The notes beneath the pieces were generated by a model. The model had not been told where the DNA came from. It did not search any database and worked only from the letters and a program-made list of their open reading frames with translations. From Archivesica marissinica (lineage: Eukaryota > Mollusca > Bivalvia > Venerida > Vesicomyidae): a DNA stretch of 64,000 bases. Position numbers and translations under genes: made by a program. Below, piece after piece: positions 48,046-57,982 of this stretch; within the stretch, counting starts at the first letter, position 1, and the number at the start of each line of letters is the position of its first letter. The stretch lies in NCBI GenBank assembly GCA_014843695.1, contig CM026390.1, positions 102,031,992-102,095,991 on the forward strand, written 5' to 3'.

Positions 48046-48941
48046 ATATATTTATATTTATTGTCTCGTATAAAAAGGTATCTCTCTCTATTCCCAATCG
48101 CAACCTCTTCTACAATGCTTACATATTGTCTCACTTAGACATTTGTTGTGTGATTTGGGATAACTGCAACTCATCTTTAGAAGATAAAATAGTTCGGTTA
48201 CAAAAGAGAGCAGCTAGACTAATTCTAGATCAGGACTTTGACACTCGCAATTATTATTCTCCCAACTAAAATGGATGACCTTTCCAGAACGAGTCATATA
48301 TCAGAAGGCTATGCAAATGTATAAAGCATTACATGGAGCTGCTCCAGACTATTTAAAATCGTCCTTCACTTTTACTTCTCATATATCAACCTCAGAATAT
48401 CAATTATACACACCAAGACCAAATTGTGAATTATTTCGTAATACATTTGAATTTTCAGGATCATCTATTTGGAATTAATTGCCTCACTCAGTTCAAAATG
48501 CTCCAACTATCCAACAGTTCAAAATTCTCTACCTAAGGTGGAACTATAACAATTCAAACTAATCGCGTACTTCTACTGTTATTACAAACGTGTATTGCCA
48601 TTGCTATATTTATTAGAATCGGACAATTGCTGTCCGTAAGTTGATTTCATACATATTTTGAAGATACCACTACAAGTCAAATCTGCACATTGTTAGATAG
48701 ATCTAGTATCATTAATTGTCTCATTCCCATTTTCTACTCTGCTAGCCAATTCCATATATCATCATATTCCATTACATATTAAACTTAGTTTCTCTATTTT
48801 TCAGCTTTTACATTACTATATTATTCCAATGTGCAGTTCTCACTTATAGTGCTATCTTTTGATTGCATTTGATTGTATATATGTTGAGGGCCTCATGGTA
48901 GATTAACTTTTGTTAAATGAGTACTCTCGTTAAATAAAGTC

Positions 48942-48976
<35 letters not shown>

Positions 48977-48978
48977 CA
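48046..48978 (+). mobile_element. 5'-truncated LINE (CR1/L2-like) inserted in the 24-bp array
   Basis: It carries the C-terminal end of a non-LTR reverse transcriptase: FYNAYILSHLDICCVIWDNC and KIVRLQKRAARLILD, then after a frame change WMTFPERVIYQKAMQMYKAL, LYTPRPNCELFRNTF and SGSSIWN. A stop at 48476 is followed by NSPHSVQ-like remnants. The 3' UTR ends GGGCCTCATGGTAGATTAAC, AATAAAGTCTTTATTATT and (TTA)n. The frames are broken, so it is dead. Confidence 0.88.
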
Positions 48979-49097
48979 TTATGAGTTATCTAAGTGTTCA
49001 ATATATATGAGTTATCTAAATGTTTGATATATGTGTTATCTAAGTGTTTGATATATGAATTATCTAAGTGTTTGATATATGATATCTAAATGTTTGC
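48979..49097. repeat. Remainder of the 24-bp array beyond the LINE
   Basis: About five units of GAGTTATCTAAGTGTTTGAT continue in the same orientation and then fade out. Confidence 0.93.
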
Positions 49098-49629
49098 GAC
49101 ATATCAACAAAATGCTGATGGTCTATAATAAGTCCGCCTATATAGAAGATGCAATCTTATATACGATATAAAATATAAATAAATATGCAAAGGTAATAAA
49201 TGTCAACACAACCAGAATTTTCACGAACTATAGATATATAGGTATTAGATCGAGTTCAAGGTGGTGTCACATAGCGACACGTGGCACCCAAATACGTGTC
49301 ACCCAAATCACGTGACATCAGGGGCCCGTGGAATCGTAATAATGGCAGTCTCAATAACAAATCAGTACTTCACGTTGTGCTTATATCGTTGCAGTTATCA
49401 TATAATATCGCAGGCCACACGTAGTCCCATGTCCTAGCAGTACGACAATCAACCTTGATCCCATACCCTGTTCATTGCACAATATCTGATCCAATATGTT
49501 AATCGCCCGAGCCTCTCTCTGTGACTTACTCTGACGTAGGCCGAATATGATTCATATTCTAATTGATTGCATTTGTCTGTTTTTACTCGTTCCTTAACCA
49601 GCCGCCGTAATCACAGTTATGAAGGCCCA
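49098..49629. other. Unassigned DNA
   Basis: About 530 bp of non-repetitive sequence. No gene recognised. Confidence 0.5.
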
Positions 49630-50371
49630 TATATTAACTGCCATCATCCGACACCACGGTATTAGAAACACTTCGCTATATTAACTGCCATCATCCGACA
49701 CCACGGTATTAGAAACACTTCGCTATATTAACTGCCATCATCCGACACCACGGTATTAGAAACACTTCGCTATATTAACTGCCATCATCCGACACCACGG
49801 TATTAGAAACACTTCGCTATATTAACTGCCATCATCCGACACCACGGTATTAGAAACACTTCGCTATATTAACTGCCATCATCCGACACCACGGTATTAG
49901 AAACACTTCGCTATATTAACTGCCATCATCCGACACCACGGTATTAGAAACACTTCGATATATTAACTGCCATCATCCGACACCACGGTATTAGAAACAC
50001 TTCGCTATATTAACTGCCATCATCCGACACCACGGTATTAGAAACACTTCGCTATATTAACTGCCATCATCCGACACCACAAAAACACCCTATATTAACT
50101 GCCATCATCCGACACACGGTATTAGAAACACTTCGCTATATTAACTGCCATCATCCGACACCACGGTATTAGAAACACTTCGCTATATTAACTGCCATCA
50201 TCCGACACCACGGTATTAGAAACACTTCGCTATATTAACTGCCATCATCCGACACCACGGTATTAGAAACACTTCGCTATATTAACTGCCATCATCCGAC
50301 ACCACGGTATTAGAAACACTTCGCTATATTAACTGCCATCATCCGACACCACGGTATTAGAAACACTTCGC
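49630..50371. repeat. 47-bp tandem array, almost perfectly homogeneous
   Basis: About 16 units of TATATTAACTGCCATCATCC plus GACACCACGGTATTAGAAACACTTCGC. Nearly all are identical. One damaged unit lies near 50073-50115. Confidence 0.97.
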
Positions 50372-50518
50372 ATTGGTAACATCTTGGCCATGTCTGGCAT
50401 CTAGACGCCGCACTTGACGGATAAACAGCTATCAGCGTCCCCTAGTAACGCAGCAAATTCCCTATCGAACAGGGGATCTCCTACCTTATAACGTTATATT
50501 CAACACACAACTACATGC

Positions 50519-50746
50519 AGAGTATGTATGTATGTATGTTCCATTAATGTCAAGCCCCTTGTGGGGACCTAGACATGTTTTCCTCGGCAGGCTTAGCCGA
50601 CATAAGTGGTTAACCAGTACTACGCAATGTGTGTGAGGTACCTTGCTCAATGACACTACATACGTGGCCTGACCGAGTATCGAACCCGGGACCGTTCGAT
50701 TCCAAATCCGACACTCTACCACTGGACCACGGACGCCACACAGAGA
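50519..50746 (-). mobile_element. tRNA-derived SINE, family B (copy 2, inverted)
   Basis: Complement of the family B features at 23238-23455, including the tRNA-like boxes, the GAGCAAGGTACCTCACACAC block and a terminal (ACAT)n written here as TATG repeats. Confidence 0.88.
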
Positions 50747-51063
50747 TGTGCCATTTCCCGCTCCAGTAGTAGTTTGATCTCTCCCTCACCAAAGCTATGG
50801 CAATCGTACATTGAAAAAAGCTATCCAACTATAGAATGGACACGTCCCGGACCGGAATAGATTTTGTAAATATCGCGGACACGTATAAGCCAATTGTGTT
50901 ACAGTGGTAAAGAAGGCTTGAACCAAACTTCCGGTGTGAACTGGTGTATTGTACGACAACCTCGAAAGTCTGCCCATACAATCCTGATTTAGTAATATAA
51001 CAGTGGACCATCTTTATTTTATATGTGTGTCATTGATAAAAGTAAGAAATAAATATTGAAAGT
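50747..51063. other. Unassigned DNA
   Basis: About 315 bp without a recognised gene or repeat. Confidence 0.45.
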
Positions 51064-51198
51064 TTTACTGGTTACTGTTTCGTTATGCTATTTCATGTTT
51101 TAATTTGTCGAGGGCCTCATGGCAGATTGACTTAATTGTTCAAATGAGTTCGCTCGTTAATAAAGTCTTTATTATTATTATTATTATTATTATTATTG
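51064..51198 (+). mobile_element. LINE 3' end fragment
   Basis: TGCTATTTCATGTTTTAATT, GAGGGCCTCATGGCAGATTG, TAATAAAGTCTTTATTATTA and (TTA)n match the 3' UTR of the LINE at 48 kb. Confidence 0.88.
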
Positions 51199-51557
51199 AA
51201 ATATTGAAAACATTTAGGATCAGAGAAAACCTCTGTTGGAAACTAACGAATGACAGTTGGATGCATAGTGATTTGTACGTTTAATTATTACTTGGCATTA
51301 CAACGTGCGAGTAGATAGGTGTCCATTAGTCTCAAGTAATAATTCGAAATACACATCCAATAACCTTTTTATTATATGCCTTTATATTAGTGTGAGGGTA
51401 AATTATGAAAGAAAAGTATTAAGCAAAAATATGTTGCACTGCATGCAACAATATTGATTCTAATTTAGAATAGAGAATAGATGAAAGTAAAATACGCATA
51501 GCCCTTCAACGCCATGAAAACAAGAACCAATAAAGAACGTTGAATCTTGAATGTCAT
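51199..51557. other. Unassigned AT-rich DNA
   Basis: No gene or repeat seen. Confidence 0.45.
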
Positions 51558-51800
51558 GGGCTGTCCGATTAGCATAGTGGTTAGCGCGCGCTTCTCACAA
51601 TGTTCGATCCTCGGACCGGGAAGAATATGAGATGGTACTGTGGTCGCCAGATCGGACAGGTGGGTTTTCTCCGGGTATTCCGGTTTCCTTCCACACGAAT
51701 GCCCACATTTACGTTTTTATCGGTGCCAACAATGGTGATTAATATAAGTTGTTAAAACTTGCTTCGCAATCATTGCAAAATAAATAAAGTTTAAACTTAA
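51558..51800 (+). mobile_element. tRNA-derived SINE, family D (copy 1)
   Basis: The head GGCTGTCCGATTAGCATAGTGG and a degenerate B box (TGTTCGATCC) are followed by TGGTCGCCAGATCGGACAGG and CGGTTTCCTTCC. The tail GGTGATTAATATAAGTTG plus ACTTGCTTCGCAATCATTGC is shared with family A. Confidence 0.88.
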
Positions 51801-52402
51801 ACTTTTTCATGATTGGATGCTAGTTCATGTTTAGTTTCATATTGAACTAACCCTAGTAGCTGGTGTGCAGTCCGTATACACAGGGGCTAGAGATAGTTCA
51901 GTAGCGTACATTGACAATGGAAAAACCGTGCAATAGTGAACCAACTCTAATACATAGTGTCAGGAACCATAGGACCCCTATAATGATTAGGTATCCAATA
52001 GATATAGACGTTTTCCCATTGGCGGAGGAGTGCTACTGGAGTTTAAACTGCCTATACTACGAATTGGTCCGCGTATTAATGAAACTCCCGAATATCCTGC
52101 CGGGCGATCATGAACTGCAATTCAAGTGTCTAATTATAACATGCATCAGTTGTATTCCAAACTAACCATGTAAGCAAGGAATTCAAACGGTACACACAGT
52201 GTGGCAACATGTCGGAAGCAGATGGCATGCGATCATTGGCAACATAACAATCTACACATGAAACAACATAATATAATAAAATAGTTATGTGCTTTTCAGC
52301 TGCTATACACGATGCCCATGCTTATCTTAAACTCAATATTACCTCACCTTGCGTTTTGGTCAATAATGATTTCATATCGGCACCTTTTGCAGATTCCTGA
52401 GT
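51801..52402. other. Unassigned DNA with one unremarkable ORF
   Basis: An 84-codon plus-strand frame (51911-52165) is present but matches no family I recognise and has no supporting context. Confidence 0.4.
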
Positions 52403-52796
52403 ATTGGTCGATACAGTGATTGATAGGTGCACGATCTGGTAGCCCGAACAATGGTCGGTACAGTGATTGATAGGTACACGATATGGTAACCCGAACAATG
52501 GTCGGTACAGTGATTGGTAGGTGCACGATCTGCTAGCCCGAACAATGGTCGGTACAGTGATTGGTAGGTGCACGATCTGCTAGCCCGAACAATGGTCGAT
52601 ACAGTGATTGGTAGGTGCACGATCTGCTAGCCCGAACAATGGTCGGTACAGTGATTGATAGGTGCACGATCTGGTAGCCCGAACAATGGTCGGTACAGTG
52701 ATTGGTAGGTGCACGATCTGGTAGCCCGAACAATGGTCGATACAGTGATTGGTAGGTGCACGATCTGCTAGCCCGAACAATGGTCGGTAAATGAGC
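52403..52796. repeat. Second 47-bp tandem array, different sequence
   Basis: About eight units of GTGATTGGTAGGTGCACGAT plus CTGCTAGCCCGAACAATGGTCGGTACA, with G/A and C/G variants. Unrelated in sequence to 49630-50371 despite the same period. Confidence 0.94.
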
Positions 52797-52855
52797 CAAT
52801 AACGGGGTAGCTGAGATCTCGTAGATCGAACATTGGACGATACAACACTAGACAG

Positions 52856-55100
52856 CCAACACACCCGATATATTCTCCAGATACCTCAACTTATAGCCAC
52901 TAGTCTGTATGATTGGACTATACATGAGTTAGACCGCCAACACATCCCGACATATTCACCAGATACTTCAACTTATAGCCACTAGTCTGTATGATTGGAC
53001 CATACATGGTTAGACTGCCAACACATCCCGACATATTCACCAGATACTTCAACTTATAGCCACTAGTCTGTATGATTGGACCATACATGAGCTAGACCGC
53101 CAACACATCCCGATATATTCTCCAGATACCTCAACTTATAGCCACTAGTCTGTATGATTGGACCATACATGAGCTAGACCGCCAACACATCCCGATATAT
53201 TCTCCAGATACCTCAACTTATAGCCACTAGTCTGTATGATTGGACTATACATGAGTTAGACCGCCAACACATCCCGACATATTCACCAGATACTTCAACT
53301 TATAGCCACTAGTCTGTATGATTGGACTATACATGAGCTAGACCGCCAACACATCCCGATATATTCTCCAGATACCTCAACTTATAGCCACTAGTCTGTA
53401 TGATTGGACTATACATGAGCTAGACCGCCAACACATCCCGACATATTCTCCAGATACCTCAACTTATAGCCACTAGTCTGTATGATTGGACCATTCATGA
53501 GTTAGACCGCCAACACATCCCGACATATTCTCCAGATACCTCAACTTATAGCCACTAGTCTGTATGATTGGACCATACATGAGCTAGACCGCCAACACAT
53601 CCCGACATATTCTCCAGATACCTCAACTTATAGCCACTAGTCTGTATGATTGGACCATACATGAGCTAGACCGCCAACACATCCCGATATATTCTGCAGA
53701 TACTTCAACACCTAACATTTACTTATAGCCACTAGTCTGTATGATTGGACTATACATGAGCTAGACCGTCAACACATCCCGATATATTCTGCAGATACTT
53801 CAACTCATAACATTTACTTATAGCCACTAGTCTGTATGATTGGACTATACATGAGTTAGACCGCCAACACATCCCAATATATTCTGCAGATACCTCAACT
53901 TATAGCCACTAGTCTGTATGATTGGACCATACATGAGCTAGACCGCCAACACATCCCGACATATTCTCCAGATACCTCAACTTATAGCCACTAGTCTGTA
54001 TGATTGGACCATACATGAGCTAGACCGCCAACACATCCCGATATATTCTGCAGATACTTCAACTTATAGCCACTAGTCTGTATGATTGGACTATACATGA
54101 GCTAGACCGCCAACACATCCCGATATATTCTCCAGATACCTCAACTTATAGCCACTAGTCTGTATGATTGGACTATACATGAGCTAGACCGCCAACACAT
54201 CACGACATATTCTCCAGATACCTCAACTTATAGCCACTAGTCTGTATGATTGGACCATTCATGAGTTAGACCGCCAACACATCCCGACATATTCTCCAGA
54301 TACCTCAACTTATAGCCACTAGTCTGTATGATTGGACCATACATGAGCTAGACCGCCAACACATCCCGACATATTCTCCAGATACCTTAACTTATAGCCA
54401 CTAGTCTGTATGATTGGACCATACATGAGCTAGACCGCCAACACATCCCGACATATTCTCCAGATACCTTAACTTATAGCCACTAGTCTGTATGATTGGA
54501 CCATACATGAGCTAGACCGCCAACTCATCCCGATATATTCTGCAGATACTTCAACACCTAACATTTACTTATAGCCACTAGTCTGTATGATTGGACTATA
54601 CATGAGCTAGACCGCCAACACATCCCGATATATTCTGCAGATACTTCAACTCCTAACATTTACTTATAGCCACTAGTCTGTATGATTGGACCATACATGA
54701 GCTAGACCGCCAACACATCCCGACATATTCTCCAGATACCTCAACTTATAGCCACTAGTCTGTATGATTGGACTATACATGAGTTAGACCGCCAACACAT
54801 CCCGATATATTCTGCAGATACCTCAACTTATAGCCACTAGTCTGTATGATTGGAGCATACATGAGCTAGACCGCCAACACATCCCGATATATTCTCCAGA
54901 TACCTCAACTTATAGCCACTAGTCTGTATGATTGGACTATACATGAGTTAGACCGCCAACACATCCCGACATATTCACCAGATACTTCAACTTATAGCCA
55001 CTAGTCTGTATGATTGGACTATACATGAGTTAGACCGCCAACACATCCCACATATTCTCCAGATACTTCAACACCTAACATTTACTTATAGCCACTAGCC
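52856..55100. repeat. 82-bp satellite array, about 27 units
   Basis: The unit begins TGTATGATTGGACTATACAT and includes GAGCTAGACCGCCAACACAT and CTCAACTTATAGCCACTAGT. Some units carry a 12-15-bp ACACCTAACATTT insertion, and blocks of variant units are themselves repeated. Confidence 0.96.
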
Positions 55101-55960
55101 TGCATGAACACCAGAGTAACACAATAAAACAGTTGTCAGGTGTGTTTCAAATGCTGCCATGTTTAGCTATACAGCAACGCCAACATTGAAACCTCTCCAG
55201 AGTTAATCCAACATTAACGTATACGTAATATATGCATGCAGTTGAGTCCGAGCGGAAATGGATTGATGGGTATGCTTTCTAAACACAACCCAAAAGTATT
55301 GGTTTACTCTTTTTGAAGATGTGGCTTGTATTTTGTATATTATAAAAACACGAGAGTACTTTGTTCGGTTTTATTTATAGACTGACATGATAGGTATAGC
55401 TTGTGATGTGTAACTAACAGTTAAACACATGCCTGCAAATGAAATGTTCAGAGCAATATTTACTGAAAATAATTAATTCATTATTTACAGAGTTATGTGC
55501 ATATAAAATGTAACATAATGGAACGAATAGTGTTAGAAAATGTCAATTTATGATTCTGATACAAGCATGTTATCAGATACTTGACTATTCGGTGAAGTTC
55601 TTCGTGTTTAGCGAATGCATGTAGAAGTAAAATATGAAAACAAAATGTTCAATCATGTTCAAAAACAATTATATGTGCTATGATATTCGTGTTGGGTAAG
55701 TAACCTGCTCATGTCATGAAATTCCAATGTCCATCGTTCATTAAATTTAAAGAGAATAAAACAGTTTCAGATTGACCGAATCTCTGGCAAATAAAAATAG
55801 AAACAAATATCTCAATCAGGAAGAAGAATTAAATCACGAACTGATTACATTTCAAACATATGTGTTAAGGTGTTGCTGACATTTTGTTTTTCATTATCAT
55901 ACTATGCACATGATTTATTTTAAAAGCGTCATCGTTTAGAGACTAATAAAAGCGTGTTAA
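55101..55960. other. Unassigned AT-rich DNA
   Basis: About 860 bp without a recognisable gene, repeat or RNA. Confidence 0.5.
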
Positions 55961-56246
55961 CGGATCTGTAGTTCAGTGGTAACACGCTGGACTGGTAATC
56001 CAGGGATCGCAGGTTCGACCCCCCGTCTGACCCTAATAAAATTAACAGTATTTCAGATGGGACGTTAAACCTAGGTCTCGTGTCGGTGCTTTACATCGTG
56101 CACGTAAAAGAACCAGAGGAGACTCTGGAATGGGTCTCTGTCTGTATCATTGCACTCTCCTCCACAAATCTAAAATGACTAATCTCTTCAGGAGGCGTCG
56201 CTCATAAGGTAACCGGTAGCGACGATACATAAACGTAAAACACACA
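55961..56246 (+). mobile_element. tRNA-derived SINE, family C (copy 2)
   Basis: Full-length. The head has a perfectly paired anticodon stem CTGGA/TCCAG with a GGT triplet, as in tRNA-Thr. Body and tail match copy 1. Confidence 0.9.
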
Positions 56247-56752
56247 TACGGAATGAGACATTAGACCAGGAGTGTACAGTAAGATAAGACAAGAATTAAA
56301 GGTTGACAATATTTAACTACTGGAATATTTATGTAAACTAAATCTAACTTACAATATATCCTCCGATTGGTGTAAATGTTCACAAAGCCCACCTTATATA
56401 ACATACAATGGTCATGCTTGTCCCAAATACATGAACTTATATATAACTAGGAAATTAAAACAACAATGAAGTATATTAAGCCCAACAGATAATATCCATA
56501 TATGATATTTTCAAATCAGTTGTAATGCAATCGTCGCACATTGCTTATGTAGACTTCATAAATATGTAACATAACATTCGCATGTATATAGTACATGATA
56601 ACAAAATGAATTAAAAACAATACACTAATTGTCAGTAGCGTAAATGTCAGTATACATTGTAACGGTACGCTGCTTGTCGGTTGGCAACACGGCTAATGGT
56701 TGCACTTACAGTCCAGTATAGATGTATGCAGTACAGTACTATAGGACTGACA
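56247..56752. other. Unassigned DNA
   Basis: AT-rich intergenic sequence. Nothing recognised. Confidence 0.45.
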
Positions 56753-56943
56753 TACAGTCTGTATCCGTTACGTCGAATTCCGTCGGACCGAGCAACATAC
56801 TTCGACATAACCGGAGTTTGATTTAACGACAATCGATATAAACGGAGCCAGTTATATAGCGTCTGAAACGGGACTTTGATCTGACTTCGAGATAACCGGA
56901 GACTTCGACATAACCGACTTTTACATAACGGATGTAGACTGTA
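56753..56943. mobile_element. MITE with TACAGTCT ends (copy 1)
   Basis: 191 bp from TACAGTCTGTATCCGTTACG to CATAACGGATGTAGACTGTA. Termini are inverted repeats within TA, as for Tc1/mariner/pogo-type elements. Confidence 0.8.
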
Positions 56944-57632
56944 TCTATAAAAAAGAAATACTCTACCACTACTGGCCTCATCCACCACATTCACATTCTC
57001 CAACTAATAAATGTCAATATCAGTACGTTTTCCACCATACGCTTATGTAAATGTGTTTTATTACAGATTGTATTTCCTAGACCACTTTCTGTAAGATTGC
57101 CGACGTATGTCTGTATAACACGCCTCAGTCTGCCTTCACGTTCGCAATGCTACAGTTGACGGTATATGGGATCCAATGCTCAATAGCATATCGTCGGAAT
57201 CGCTTCTATGATCACAAACTAAAACTGAAATACACTTTACTTCACAATTCACCACACTCATCCAGCTATTAACTAAGGTTAGGAAAGGAAACAACAGCAA
57301 AGTATGCTCATAAATAACAATATCACCTTTAGTTTTATATTCCATCGAGTCATTTTCGACATCTCGCATATCATGCACATTGTACATACCGTGAGGTTCG
57401 CATTGCTTTCATAAAATCAGTTGACAAATCCTTCAACAAATACACCTCCATTACTTTTGAGTATTTTTCACAACTCTTCACCAAACACTCGTCTTTTGTT
57501 TCGTTTCACATCACTGTTCCTTTGTCTGAGCAGCTTATATTTAAATAGCATCCATGTTCGGTTTCATTTGAGTTTATCACGGAAAATGAGGTATATCAAA
57601 TATTTACATCCATGTTAGACATCACGTGACAT
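56944..57632 (-). other. Downstream flank and probable 3' UTR of netrin
   Basis: A minus-strand AATAAA (complement of 57057-57062) is a possible polyadenylation signal about 570 bp past the stop. ORFs here match no known family. Confidence 0.35.
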
Positions 57633-57982
57633 TTACTCCTGATCATACCCCACGCGCCGGCATTTACCACGTGCTTCCGCTTTCATATATTTTCGCAATC
57701 GACGCTGCCATTTTGTCCTCCACGTTCGTACAATACTTCTTCTATCGGCAATAAAACCAGGTCGTGTTTCACTGGATTTCAATTTTCCAAGAATAAGGTA
57801 TTTTTCCTTTAGTTTTATTCTTGGACATTTACATTTAAGATCTTGTTTTGGTACCCATAGCAATGTTTCGCCACGTCTATTCAGGTTCTTGTCCGGGGAT
57901 TTCTTATATATACTCAAGACGTTGATTGTGAATTTAACCCAGTCGCCAACATTTTGCTTAGCAACAACTTCTGCCTTCACAG
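57633..57982 (-). CDS. netrin: Netrin terminal exon: rest of the NTR domain
   Basis: 350 bp from a CGTTTCAG acceptor to a TAA (complement of 57633-57635). It encodes [20 protein letters not shown] to the end. The apparent upstream Met in the open frame is intronic. Confidence 0.93.

Noticed and set aside
46432..48138. 568-codon ORF with LIYELSKC repeats
   Set aside because: The 24-bp unit equals eight codons and the ORF runs into a LINE. There is no start context or conserved domain.
49630..50371. CRISPR-like regular array
   Set aside because: The whole 47-bp unit is repeated with no variable spacers, and the host is a eukaryote.
51911..52165. 84-codon plus-strand ORF with varied composition
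   Set aside because: No recognised motif, no splice partner and no context. It could be chance.
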